Both the position numbers and the translations under genes were made by a program. A stretch of DNA of 64,000 nt from an uncultured Clostridia bacterium (GTDB lineage Bacteria; Bacillota; Clostridia; Christensenellales; UBA1242), in the NCBI GenBank assembly GCA_934754335.1, contig CAKVHY010000003.1:62001-126000 (forward strand). Direction: 5' to 3'. This document shows, piece by piece, positions 8,730-18,513 of the stretch (positions are counted from its first letter, which is position 1; each line of letters begins with the position of its first letter). The notes under the pieces were generated by a model. The model was not told the DNA's origin and did no database searches. It was given only the letters and a program-made list of their open reading frames with translations.

Positions 8730-9080
8730 TTACACAAAGCCCAAACTTATAAGCAATGCGTTATCAACAAGTCGCATTTTTAAAGTATCCACATATCCGA
8801 TTTTTTCTCTCAATCTTCGTTTATCTAATGTACGTAATTGTTCTAATAAGACCACAGAATCTTTGGGTAATCCGTATTCTTTAGATGTAAGTTCAACGTG
8901 CGTTGGAATTTTAGCCTTATTTATCTGACTTGTAATTGCAGCCACAATAATTGTTGGACTATATTTATTTCCAACATTATTCTGAATTACAAGCACAGGA
9001 CGAACACCACCCTGTTCGCTACCAATAACAGGGCTTAGATCTGCATAATAAAGTTCACCTCTTCTATAAATATCTTCCAT
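8730..9080 (-). CDS. mazF: MazF/EndoA-type endoribonuclease toxin
   Basis: 116 residues, almost collinear with Bacillus EndoA (NdoA). [20 protein letters not shown], then [11 protein letters not shown] with the catalytic arginine and [18 protein letters not shown] with the catalytic threonine; the end [18 protein letters not shown] is also conserved. These enzymes cut mRNA at short sequences (UACAU in Bacillus) as stress toxins. The start overlaps the preceding small gene by 17 nt, so the pair is translationally coupled. Position beside acpS matches the Bacillus acpS-alr-endoAI-endoA order, with alr absent here. Confidence 0.93.
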   Translation of the reverse strand: MEDIYRRGELYYADLSPVIGSEQGGVRPVLVIQNNVGNKYSPTIIVAAITSQINKAKIPTHVELTSKEYGLPKDSVVLLEQLRTLDKRRLREKIGYVDTLKMRLVDNALLISLGFV

Positions 9081-9306
9081 TCCTTAACCAATTTTCATAC
9101 ATATTACATTCATCAAACGAATCAAACAAATACAAATCCTTATAAACCCTACCTTGCATTTTTAAATAGGCTTTATAACTCTGTTCATATTCTTCTTTCA
9201 TTATATGAGCATTTTCTATTAATTTGTGCTTTTCGTCTTCAACTGAATTGTTAAGATTATTAACATAATCTTCATATTTATTCTTAAGCGTTTCTAAATT
9301 TTTCAT
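9064..9306 (-). CDS. Small helical protein in the antitoxin position of mazF
   Basis: 80 residues from the ATG at 9306 (SD GGAGA); a longer frame to 9348 would run into a terminator and is rejected. Sequence is charged and helical ([19 protein letters not shown], then [20 protein letters not shown]) and ends [15 protein letters not shown] do not see the ribbon-helix-helix or AbrB fold of usual MazE/EndoAI antitoxins. Its overlap with mazF and its position make an antitoxin role likely but unproven; it may instead be an unrelated passenger. Confidence 0.6.
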   Translation of the reverse strand: MKNLETLKNKYEDYVNNLNNSVEDEKHKLIENAHIMKEEYEQSYKAYLKMQGRVYKDLYLFDSFDECNMYENWLRNGRYL

Positions 9307-9315
9307 ATTTTCTCC

Positions 9316-9353
9316 ATAAAAAAACCTTGCTACATTTAATATGTGCAAGGTTT
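9316..9353 (-). terminator. Strong intrinsic terminator between acpS and the mazF unit
   Basis: Minus-strand hairpin: AAACCTTGC plus ACAT pair with ATGT plus GCAAGGTTT around a TTAAT-type loop, then a run of seven T. It ends only a few bases before the SD of the small gene at 9306. Confidence 0.8.
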
Positions 9354-9376
9354 AAGATAATATTTATAAATTTTTA

Positions 9377-9745
9377 TTATTGCATAACACAAACTGCTGT
9401 GCAAACATCATCAGTATGGCTAATATTAATTTGAACATCGCTAATTCCATATGTGGCAAGAACAATTTTAGCACCATCACTAAGCCTTATAAAAGGTTTG
9501 CCATTTTCATCATGTGCCACTTCAATTTCATTTAAGGCAATGCCATTATTAAGACCAATACCTAAAGCCTTTAAAAAGGCTTCTTTAGCACAATATATTC
9601 CCGCCAAACTTTGCGTTTTTCTCATAGTTTGACTAACATACATTGCCTCATAAGGAGTAAAATACTTACCCAGAAAATGCTCATTCTGAATAAACTTTTC
9701 CATTCGCATAACATCTAAAATATCAATCCCAACTAGCATCTTCAA
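9377..9745 (-). CDS. acpS: Holo-[acyl-carrier-protein] synthase
   Basis: 122 residues, standard AcpS length. It transfers 4'-phosphopantetheine from CoA to apo-ACP for fatty acid synthesis. LVGIDILDVMRMEKF carries the first metal-binding aspartate, and GIYCAKEAFLKALG the second acidic metal ligand; the trimer core NISHTDDVCTAVCVM closes the protein. Its start lies 23 nt inside recX, so the recX-acpS pair is translationally coupled. A terminator follows at 9316-9353. Confidence 0.93.
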   Translation of the reverse strand: MKMLVGIDILDVMRMEKFIQNEHFLGKYFTPYEAMYVSQTMRKTQSLAGIYCAKEAFLKALGIGLNNGIALNEIEVAHDENGKPFIRLSDGAKIVLATYGISDVQINISHTDDVCTAVCVMQ

Positions 9746-10355
9746 ATCCGCCTTTTTTTATTTTATTTAAAACACTTTTTATATCATCGTAAGAAAATCC
9801 ACGCATTGATAAAAACCTAGATAATTTTATATAATTTTCTTCCGTTGGTTCTTTTCTTTTCATATACTTTACAGCCAAATTATATATTATTTCATCATTA
9901 TTGTCAATTTGTTTAAGGCTATCATCAATTATATTTTCTCCAACACCTTTTAACCTTAACTTTTCTTTTAATTTATATTCTCCATATTTAGACTTAAAAG
10001 TTTTTAAATACGCATCAGCATATGCTTGATCATCTAAAAAGTTATATTCTTTTAACTTATCTATAACATAGTCAACAGTTATTTTTTCATATCCCTTTTT
10101 ATATAAATAATCTCTAATTTGCTTAGTGGTTTTTAATGCGGATTGCATATATTTTGCAGTTTTATTCAGAGCAATAGTTTTTTCACTTTCAAGGACATAT
10201 TCATCAAGAATCTCTTTTTCAATCTCCTTGCCTTCTTTTAATCCATGTCTAACGCAAACATCAATATATAAACCACAATAAAAGTCACCATCTAAAAAAA
10301 TATTATATTTATCATCTCTTTTTTTCTGCTTTTCAATCTTTGTTATTTTTGCCAT
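9723..10355 (-). CDS. recX: RecA regulatory protein RecX
   Basis: 210 residues from the ATG at 10355, chosen because GAAGGTG lies at proper SD spacing (an upstream ATG at 10370 precedes that SD). RecX binds RecA filaments and limits or modulates recombination. It consists of three-helix repeats: TTKQIRDYLYKKGYEKITVD followed by VIDKLKEYNFLDDQAYADAY is the diagnostic central repeat. The extended N-terminus (IFLDGDFYCGLYIDVCVRHG) is common in Firmicutes. Overlaps yigZ upstream and acpS downstream. Confidence 0.9.
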   Translation of the reverse strand: MAKITKIEKQKKRDDKYNIFLDGDFYCGLYIDVCVRHGLKEGKEIEKEILDEYVLESEKTIALNKTAKYMQSALKTTKQIRDYLYKKGYEKITVDYVIDKLKEYNFLDDQAYADAYLKTFKSKYGEYKLKEKLRLKGVGENIIDDSLKQIDNNDEIIYNLAVKYMKRKEPTEENYIKLSRFLSMRGFSYDDIKSVLNKIKKGGFEDASWD

Positions 10356-10968
10356 TTTCACCTTCCGCAATCATCTTTTTCCCTAAACTTATTATCTCAC
10401 AATCACAATGATTTTTTATTTCGGATATATCAGAATTCTCGTCTTTTACTCCAAAATTATAAGCGATTTTCCCGTCGTTTATCTCGCTAAAATCAACTCC
10501 AAACAATGTATAATTATGCATAAGTTTATCCATTAATTTTTTATTAGAGAAGTCTGTTTTAACTAAAAAGCATTCATATTCATTATAAACTTTAAATTCT
10601 GCCTTTTTTAGGACTTCCACAGCCGAATTAGAATATGCTCTAGTTAATCCTCCAGCACCTAGTTTAACGCCCCCAAAGTACCTTACAACCGCAATTAGCA
10701 CGTTAGTTAAATGTTGATTCTTTATTACGTTTAAAATTGGCAGACCGGCTGTTCCGCTCGGCTCGCCGGCATCAGAGCACTTTTGAATTGTTGGACTAGA
10801 TATTACATAACCAAAACAAATATGACTTGCATCTTTATGCTCTTTTTTTATTTCGGTTAATTTTTCTTTTACCTGGTCTTCATTAAATACAGCAAAAAGA
10901 TAAGTATAAAATTTAGACTTCTTTATTTCTATTAAATTCTGTTCATTACTTACGCATTTAAATTCCAT
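10333..10968 (-). CDS. YigZ/IMPACT family protein
   Basis: 211 residues. The N-terminal UPF0029/IMPACT domain shows SKFYTYLFAV, DASHICFGYVI, SDAGEPSGTAGLPIL and VVRYFGGVKLGAGGLTRAY, all hallmark strings of the YigZ/YvyE family. The second domain (from about residue 140) is an elongation-factor-like fold. The family is linked to translation, possibly ribosome-bound, without a proven reaction. No SD precedes the ATG; a TATAAT box ends seven bases before it, so the mRNA may be leaderless. The 3' end overlaps recX by 23 nt. Confidence 0.9.
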   Translation of the reverse strand: MEFKCVSNEQNLIEIKKSKFYTYLFAVFNEDQVKEKLTEIKKEHKDASHICFGYVISSPTIQKCSDAGEPSGTAGLPILNVIKNQHLTNVLIAVVRYFGGVKLGAGGLTRAYSNSAVEVLKKAEFKVYNEYECFLVKTDFSNKKLMDKLMHNYTLFGVDFSEINDGKIAYNFGVKDENSDISEIKNHCDCEIISLGKKMIAEGENGKNNKD

Positions 10969-10975
10969 TATAAAT

Positions 10976-11003
10976 ATTATATACCTATTAAGTTAATTTT
11001 CAA
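10976..11003 (-). promoter_or_regulatory. Promoter of yigZ-recX-acpS, predicted to give a leaderless mRNA
   Basis: Minus strand: TTGAAA (11003-10998), 16-bp spacer, TATAAT (10981-10976). Initiation seven bases on would fall at or next to the A of the yigZ ATG. Confidence 0.6.
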
Positions 11004-11076
11004 AGCGAATTTCTTTATAAGTAAACTATCGAAAAATCGCTACTTTTCCCAATTATTTTAATTTTGTGATTAAAAA

Positions 11077-11108
11077 TTGTTTAAGAAATTAAATCTTTAT
11101 GTTATAAT
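11077..11108 (+). promoter_or_regulatory. Extended -10 promoter for the scaffold/GGGtGRT pair
   Basis: TGTTATAAT (11100-11108) with a poor -35 (TTGTTT, 20-bp spacing). About 52 bp before the first start codon. Confidence 0.5.
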
Positions 11109-11160
11109 AATTTTGCCTGAACAAAATAAGGCATATACTAAATTTAATTGGAGAGATTTT

Positions 11161-11853
11161 ATGGAAACACTTAAAGAAGTATGTGAGATGTATAAAGTTA
11201 AAAACTTAGAACCTCACGGACCAGCAGTTATCCCTCAAGAAGGTCATTGGGATAAGGTTACAAAAATTGAACAAATTAGCGGTTTTACTCATGGTTGCGG
11301 AACTTGTGCCCCACAACAAGGTACTTGTAAACTAACTTTGAATGTTAAGAACGGAGTTATTCAAGAAGCATTAGTTGAAACAGTTGGTTGTTCTGGTATG
11401 ACTCAGTCTGCAGCGATCGCTGGCGAGATTTTACCAGGGAAAACATTATTGGAAGCATTAAATACAGACCTTGTTTGCGATGCAATCAATGATGCAATGA
11501 AGAATTTATTCTTACAAATTGCTTATGGCAGAACTCAATCAGCGTTCTCTGATAACGGACTTCCTGTTGGTTCATCTTTAGATGACTTAGGAAAGAACAG
11601 AGCAAGCCTTGTTGGTACAATTTTCTCAACAAAAGAAAAAGGTACAAGATATCTAAATACTGCTGAAGGATATATCACAAAATTAGGTCTTGATGAAAAC
11701 AACGAGATTATTGGTTATGAATATATAAATCTTAACGCAATGATGAGATTAATTAGAACTGGCAAAGACGTTAAAGACGCCTATAACGAATGTATCAAAA
11801 CTTATGGTAGATTTGCTGACGCTGTTAAGCAAATTGACCCAAGGAAAGAATAG
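11161..11853 (+). CDS. NifU-like iron-sulfur cluster scaffold family protein
   Basis: 230 residues from ATG 11161, which has SD GGAGAG; upstream in-frame codons lack one. Cysteine-rich core GFTHGCGTCAPQQGTCKL and ETVGCSGMTQSAAIAGE resemble the IscU/NifU scaffold fold, whose conserved cysteines hold nascent Fe-S clusters. The remainder (TRYLNTAEGYITKLGLDENN) is specific to the subfamily that is encoded next to GGGtGRT proteins. Only 14 nt separate it from the next gene, so they form an operon. Exact client is unknown. Confidence 0.75.
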   Translation: METLKEVCEMYKVKNLEPHGPAVIPQEGHWDKVTKIEQISGFTHGCGTCAPQQGTCKLTLNVKNGVIQEALVETVGCSGMTQSAAIAGEILPGKTLLEALNTDLVCDAINDAMKNLFLQIAYGRTQSAFSDNGLPVGSSLDDLGKNRASLVGTIFSTKEKGTRYLNTAEGYITKLGLDENNEIIGYEYINLNAMMRLIRTGKDVKDAYNECIKTYGRFADAVKQIDPRKE

Positions 11854-11867
11854 GAGGTTTAATTTGT

Positions 11868-12866
11868 ATGATTAATTTCGAAGGTTATGATAGAAGAATT
11901 GAAAAAATAAACAAAGTTATTGCTGAATATGGTTTAAAAGACCTTGAAAATTGCAAAGCAATTTGTGATCAACATGGAATTAACGTTGAGCAAATTGTTA
12001 GAGAAATACAACCTATTTGTTTTGATAACGCTGTTTGGGCTTACATTTTAGGTACTGCAATTGCTTTAACTAAAAATGAAAAAAGTGCTGAAAAATGTGC
12101 TGAAAATATCGGACTTGGTCTTCAAGCATTCTGCGTTGAAGGAAGTGTTGCCGATTCAAGAAAAGTTGGATTAGGTCATGGTAGACTTGCTTCAATGCTT
12201 TTAAACGAAAACACCACATGCTTTGCTTTGCTTGCGGGTCATGAAAGTTTTGCCGCAGCAGAAGGCGCTTTAGGAATTGTTAGAAACGCAAATAATGCAA
12301 GAAAAACTCCTTTAAGAGTTGTTTTAAATGGTCTTGGAAAAGATGCTGCTTATATTATTTCAAGAATTAATGGTTTTACTTATGTTAAAACAAGATATAA
12401 TTTTGAAAAACAACAATTAGAAATTTTAGATACTCACCCGTTCTCCAATTCATATAAGAAAGATATTAAGGTTTATGGTTGTGAAGATGTTACAGAAGGC
12501 GTTGCAATTATGCAACATGAAAAAGTTGATATCTCTATCACTGGTAACTCAACTAACCCTGTTCGTTTCACTCACCCAGTTGCTGGTATCTATAAGAGAT
12601 GGTGTCATGAAAATAATCGTAAGTACTTCTCAGTTGCTTCTGGTGGTGGTACTGGTAGAACATTACACCCAGATAACGTTGGTGCAGGAAGCGCTTCTTA
12701 TGGTTTAACAGACACAATGGGAAGAATGCATGCTGATGCTCAATTCGCAGGTTCTTCTTCAGTTCCAGCCCATGTTGATATGATGGGCTACATTGGAATG
12801 GGAAACAACCCAATGGTTGGTGCAACAGTTTCGTTAGCAGTTAAGGCTTATGAAGCATTAAAATAA
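11868..12866 (+). CDS. GGGtGRT family protein
   Basis: 332 residues. The name-giving motif SVASGGGTGRTLHPDNVGAG is near residue 255, followed by DTMGRMHADAQFAGSSS. The family is conserved in anaerobes and is usually paired with the NifU-like scaffold found directly upstream; its biochemical role is not known to me. The GGGTGRT loop is glycine-rich and could bind a phosphate or nucleotide (inference). SD AGGAGG. Cysteines CENIGLGLQAFC near residues 80-91 are worth noting given the Fe-S partner. Closed by a strong terminator. Confidence 0.8.
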   Translation: MINFEGYDRRIEKINKVIAEYGLKDLENCKAICDQHGINVEQIVREIQPICFDNAVWAYILGTAIALTKNEKSAEKCAENIGLGLQAFCVEGSVADSRKVGLGHGRLASMLLNENTTCFALLAGHESFAAAEGALGIVRNANNARKTPLRVVLNGLGKDAAYIISRINGFTYVKTRYNFEKQQLEILDTHPFSNSYKKDIKVYGCEDVTEGVAIMQHEKVDISITGNSTNPVRFTHPVAGIYKRWCHENNRKYFSVASGGGTGRTLHPDNVGAGSASYGLTDTMGRMHADAQFAGSSSVPAHVDMMGYIGMGNNPMVGATVSLAVKAYEALK

Positions 12867-12868
12867 CA

Positions 12869-12898
12869 AAAATAGCAGATGATTTCTGCTATTTTTTA
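12869..12898 (+). terminator. Terminator of the GGGtGRT operon
   Basis: AAATAGCAGA / TCTGCTATTT with TGATT loop and T tail. Confidence 0.85.
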
Positions 12899-12908
12899 AA
12901 TAGTACAT

Positions 12909-12943
12909 AAAAAATGACCAATTGAACATTGGTCATTTTTTAT
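12909..12943 (-). terminator. Terminator of the lipoprotein gene (usable in both directions)
   Basis: AAAAAATGACCAAT / ATTGGTCATTTTTT hairpin with TGAAC loop. Confidence 0.8.
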
Positions 12944-12969
12944 TTTAATTTACTCCTTAATAAGCAGGC

Positions 12970-13878
12970 TTAAAACCCAGCTGATGTTAGATCATCAATA
13001 TCTGAAACTTTGTTATATTTTTCTAAATCAACGCTTGGAATATTTACTGAAAAACTACCATATTTAATAGTGATTTCAACTTTAATTTCACCAACTTGCT
13101 TCCAATTCATTTCTTCTTCAGATGTTGCTTTTAAATTAGTATTTTCATAACTAACGAGTCCTGCTTTTAATCTTGAAATCTTTCCATCTTTAATAGTGAT
13201 AATCATTTCTGATGACATTTTAGAATTATCACTTGCAGTTTCACTGCTTATTACCAAGTTAAAAGTGGTATCATTCACTTTATATAGAGTGAAAATATCT
13301 GCATCTAATTTACTAAAATCAAGAGAAGTTAAAAATGATTTCAAACCTGTATTTCCTTCGAAGTCACCAATAATATCATCTAAATCGGGGATATTTAAGA
13401 TGAAATCTTCTTGTGCAGTTCGATACGCACCATCAGTAAAGATATATTTGTTTTGAGAGTTAACGTCAAATGCAACATAGTTATCGCCAACTTTAGCAAG
13501 ATATGTATCAACATTAGTTTCAACTGTTGTTTTTGAACCTTTGCCAGATAAAACTGCATTTAAATTTTGAGTTGTTCTAACCTTTGCATTTTCATCTGAA
13601 CCAGTTCTAACACAGGTTGCATCCATTTTGACATCCGCATTTACACCTGCACCGAATATACCCATATCTCCTTTCATTGATACGGTTGCATTAACAGAAT
13701 AACCTTCTTCATATTCCACTGTGTCTCTAACCGCAGTAGTGATAGCAGTTTGTGCTACTTGAACTTCAGCATCAGATTTGATTTCAGATCCTAAGTTCTC
13801 TTTACAACCAACAAGTGCAACCAAGGCAAAAACTAAGCACAAACTAGTTGTAATAAAATGTTTTAAAAATTTCTTCAT
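12970..13878 (-). CDS. Secreted lipoprotein of unknown function
   Basis: 302 residues. KKFLKHFITTSLCLVFALV followed by ALVGC gives a lipobox with the modified cysteine near residue 25, so the protein is lipid-anchored on the outer face. The mature part looks beta-rich, with alternating polar and hydrophobic stretches (GNTGLKSFLTSLDFSKLD, FNLVISSETASDNSKM), reminiscent of LolA/LppX-like lipoprotein folds, but I do not assign a family. AAAAGGAG SD. Monocistronic. Confidence 0.75.
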   Translation of the reverse strand: MKKFLKHFITTSLCLVFALVALVGCKENLGSEIKSDAEVQVAQTAITTAVRDTVEYEEGYSVNATVSMKGDMGIFGAGVNADVKMDATCVRTGSDENAKVRTTQNLNAVLSGKGSKTTVETNVDTYLAKVGDNYVAFDVNSQNKYIFTDGAYRTAQEDFILNIPDLDDIIGDFEGNTGLKSFLTSLDFSKLDADIFTLYKVNDTTFNLVISSETASDNSKMSSEMIITIKDGKISRLKAGLVSYENTNLKATSEEEMNWKQVGEIKVEITIKYGSFSVNIPSVDLEKYNKVSDIDDLTSAGF

Positions 13879-14011
13879 ATTTTTCTCCTTTTACTAAATT
13901 TTTATATTAAAATTTGAAATATTTTGTGCTATATTTAAACAATCTGACAACTTTTATTTCCTTGGTTTTATCAAATCTTTAGCAAAAACAAATCAAATAT
14001 TAATACCGTTA

Positions 14012-15602
<1,591 letters not shown>

Positions 15603-15617
15603 AATTTTCTCCTTAAA

Positions 15618-15655
15618 AACAAAAAACATAAATCGGCATCACCAATTTATGTTTT
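15618..15655 (-). terminator. Terminator after the exported protein gene at 15661
   Basis: Minus strand AACATAAAT / ATTTATGTT hairpin followed by TTTTGTTTTT, just before the TM2 gene SD. Confidence 0.7.
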
Positions 15656-15660
15656 AATAA

Positions 15661-16224
15661 TTAATCAAGATAATAATCTTCAACTTGAATAGTAAAATCT
15701 ATTGGCGATTGCGAGAAAGAGATTGAAGCATCAATAACGCTCATTCTTATTGTAAATAATTTAGTTGCTTCTCTTCCAATAACTGTATCTTCATTATCAA
15801 AATTTGAAGCAAATTCTCCACCTTCAATACTATAATCAAACGCCACATTGTTTAGATTTTGAGTATTATTTCTAAATTCGAAAGCAATCTTATGATCACA
15901 ATTATTCTTTAGATAAATTTTAATATATATTGGTCTTGGGCTTCCGCTTTCATCAGCACCAAACACCATATCTCCAATATCCCAATTTCTAACCCTATTA
16001 CCATTTAATTTTGTTGAATAATCTTTTTTCTTTACATTGCTTAATTCTTCATCATAATTTTCAACTGTGGCAGTAATGATAGCCCCGCTTGAGCCTTTTG
16101 CAAACACTTTAAGCGAACTACCCGCACCATTTTGAATAAATAATTTGACTGAAAAAGCCAACATAATTAAAATTACGCAACTTGAAAACAACGAACTAAA
16201 AATTTGCCATTTAGATTTTTTCAT
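15661..16224 (-). CDS. Short exported protein, TasA/SipW-substrate-like
   Basis: 187 residues. Short basic start (MKKSKWQIFSS), one hydrophobic segment and a beta-rich mature part. Features shared with the filament-type proteins at 26.6-30.3 kb: a segment NLNNVAFDYSIEGG (compare SNIVFTYTL in the paralogues) and an ending in alternating hydrophobic residues (IDFTIQVEDYY). It sits at the promoter-distal end of the signal peptidase/ABC transporter cluster. Probably a surface subunit processed by the SipW-like peptidase; inference from context. SD AGGAG. Confidence 0.55.
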   Translation of the reverse strand: MKKSKWQIFSSLFSSCVILIMLAFSVKLFIQNGAGSSLKVFAKGSSGAIITATVENYDEELSNVKKKDYSTKLNGNRVRNWDIGDMVFGADESGSPRPIYIKIYLKNNCDHKIAFEFRNNTQNLNNVAFDYSIEGGEFASNFDNEDTVIGREATKLFTIRMSVIDASISFSQSPIDFTIQVEDYYLD

Positions 16225-16330
16225 ACATGCTCCTATAAACTTATCCTATTTATAATATCACATCTTAAATTTATTTACAAGCCCTAAATTTATTTATTGT
16301 TTTCCCATTTTCATAAATTAAAGTATTTCT

Positions 16331-16359
16331 AATGCTGGCAAACCAAGTTCACCAGCATT
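16331..16359. repeat. Inverted repeat after the ABC transporter gene
   Basis: AATGCTGG / CCAGCATT with a 13-nt loop just past the stop codon. The T tail is better on the plus strand than on the gene's strand, so it may be a weak terminator or an mRNA 3' stabilising hairpin. Confidence 0.4.
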
Positions 16360-16363
16360 ATTT

Positions 16364-18502
16364 TTATCTAAAACCTTTCAAAATTTCGTTTGGTTTCTTT
16401 TTAGCAAAGTTTATAAGCGGAATAATTGCACCTATTGCAGCAATCAAAACGCTAACACCAAACATAAGCAACACTGCTCCAAAGTTACTACTCATTAAGT
16501 TGAACTTAATGAATGTTGAACCACTAACCAAACTATTTGCAATAACCGAAGCAATTTCTGTTATAAACAATGTTACGATAAATGAAAGAATTACAAACAT
16601 TGAAGTACTTTGTAAGAATATACTTGAGATATTCCAGTTACTAAATCCTAACGCCTTCAAAACGCCAACATCGTTCTTTCTATCAACAATTATTTGATTT
16701 ATGAAATAATACATCATAACAATTGCAAAGAATGCTGAGAAGCAACCAAGCAATATTGCAATAGATTTATATATTTCAATACTACTAGCCATCTCGCCAA
16801 TGGTTTTGCTTGTGATAGAACTAAAAACATAACCTTTCGCATCAAAATTCTTAACAATATTTTGAAGTTCTGTGTTATTTGAAGCGGAATAATTTTCAAT
16901 GCTTATAACCACGCCAGTTGTAATGGCTTTTGCAACTTCAAAATCTTTTGATGCATGAACCGTTAAGTAAACATTGTTCATGTTATATTTATACATATCC
17001 GAAGGTAATTGTTTATTGATATAAATAAGAGTTGAAGCATTGGCATAAGTTTCATAGTCTGTGTCGTAAACGCCACAAATTCTATAAGAAACTCCACCTA
17101 AAGTGATTGAATGACCTATTATATTTTGTTCAATATATGTTTCACCCCACCTACTTTCAACGCTTTCTTGCTCAGGCTCAATTGCTCTTTCAGTAACCCA
17201 TCTATCGCCAACACCTTGGCTTAGTCCATAAAGTCTTATAAGCCCTAACATATAATCTGAGATAACTACGCCATCAACTGCACTTTCAGGATACATTCCA
17301 TAAAGGATTTCTTTTCCGAATTGGTTATTTGTACCTTTTCTATTAGGCAAAGGTCTTTCAGATCTAATTATGCTAGTTACACTCAATTCCTGATGCTCTC
17401 TGCTCATAGGTCTTATATCTTCGTCAACATTAAAACTAATATTTAAAGTTGCTTTTTGGAACTCATAATAAGGCTTATCACCTAAAACTTTCTCAATTTG
17501 AGTTCTATCATTAGAATTTTCACTGAAATTAATATGGTTGTACTCATCACTCGATTTTTGAAACATTACATAAGGTGCAATTCTTACATTTTTATCTCTA
17601 AATAACGAATTAACTTGCGCATATGCAGTGTTAAAGTTGCCAAGAATTGCAAATATTCCGAAGAATGACACCGCCAAAGTGCAAAGGATAACCATAAATA
17701 CAGTTCTCCATCTTCTATATAGCAAACTATCAAGGGCTAAACGGAATGAATATTTATAGCCAAGGCCATGCTTTTTAGTTTGAACCTCTTCAGGTTTTGC
17801 AACGCTTTTTTCTTCTTCTTTCTTTTCCTGCTTTCTTCTAACGTCTCCACCAACAGTGTTGTTTTCCAAAGTTATGATTCTATCTGCATACTTTTCAACC
17901 ATAGCGCTATCATGGGAAACTGAAATAACCAAGCAGTTTTTGGAGATTTCCTTAACTAAATCCCAAATAATTGTTTTATTCTTATCATCTAGATGGGCCG
18001 TTGGCTCGTCCATGAATAAGATTTTTGGAGTTTTAATCAAAGTTCTTGCAATACAAACTCTCTGCCTTTGACCAGAAGAGCATTGCGAAACAGGCCTTTC
18101 TTCAAACCCACTCAACTTAACCTTTTTCAAAACTTGAGCAATTTGATCATCAGTGGGAACTATGCCATTTGCCAAAGTTCCAAGCCTAATATTTTCTTTA
18201 ATACTCATTGTTTCAATTAAGTTGTAATCTTCGAAAACAAAGCCGATATGTTCACGCCTATAATTATCAAAATCCTTGCTAGAGAAATTTTTAAAACTCT
18301 CGCCATCAATGATAACATCGCCCGAATCAAATCTTTCAAGCCCAGCAATAATACTTAAAAGAGTACTCTTACCATTTCCGCTTGCACCACATATAAATGT
18401 GATGCCGGAATTATCTAACTCAAGGTCTATATTTCGTAAGGCTCTAACCTTACTACCATCTCTGTTATAAAATGTTTTTGATACATTTTTAACTCTAACC
18501 AT
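16364..18502 (-). CDS. MacB-like ABC transporter, ATPase fused to FtsX-type permease
   Basis: 712 residues. Residues 1-215 are an ABC ATPase: Walker A GASGNGKST (39-47), signature CSSGQRQRV in place of LSGGQ, Walker B ILFMDEP, switch histidine VSVSHDS. After a charged linker comes a first membrane segment near 270, a large extracellular MacB-type domain (about 290-560) and three terminal helices with the FtsX motif DRKNDVGVLKALGFSNW. MacB/LolCDE-type machines are mechanotransmitters that move proteins or lipids outside the membrane rather than through it. Starts 11 nt after the SipW-like gene, so the two are one operon. Confidence 0.85.
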   Translation of the reverse strand: MVRVKNVSKTFYNRDGSKVRALRNIDLELDNSGITFICGASGNGKSTLLSIIAGLERFDSGDVIIDGESFKNFSSKDFDNYRREHIGFVFEDYNLIETMSIKENIRLGTLANGIVPTDDQIAQVLKKVKLSGFEERPVSQCSSGQRQRVCIARTLIKTPKILFMDEPTAHLDDKNKTIIWDLVKEISKNCLVISVSHDSAMVEKYADRIITLENNTVGGDVRRKQEKKEEEKSVAKPEEVQTKKHGLGYKYSFRLALDSLLYRRWRTVFMVILCTLAVSFFGIFAILGNFNTAYAQVNSLFRDKNVRIAPYVMFQKSSDEYNHINFSENSNDRTQIEKVLGDKPYYEFQKATLNISFNVDEDIRPMSREHQELSVTSIIRSERPLPNRKGTNNQFGKEILYGMYPESAVDGVVISDYMLGLIRLYGLSQGVGDRWVTERAIEPEQESVESRWGETYIEQNIIGHSITLGGVSYRICGVYDTDYETYANASTLIYINKQLPSDMYKYNMNNVYLTVHASKDFEVAKAITTGVVISIENYSASNNTELQNIVKNFDAKGYVFSSITSKTIGEMASSIEIYKSIAILLGCFSAFFAIVMMYYFINQIIVDRKNDVGVLKALGFSNWNISSIFLQSTSMFVILSFIVTLFITEIASVIANSLVSGSTFIKFNLMSSNFGAVLLMFGVSVLIAAIGAIIPLINFAKKKPNEILKGFR

Positions 18503-18513
18503 TTTCTCCTCCT

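Noticed and set aside
9307..9348. Longer start of the small gene before mazF
   Set aside because: The extra 14 codons are the terminator hairpin itself and lack an SD; ATG 9306 has a proper one.
12568..12825. Minus-strand frame inside the GGGtGRT gene
   Set aside because: Shadow of a strongly conserved gene on the other strand, with no SD.
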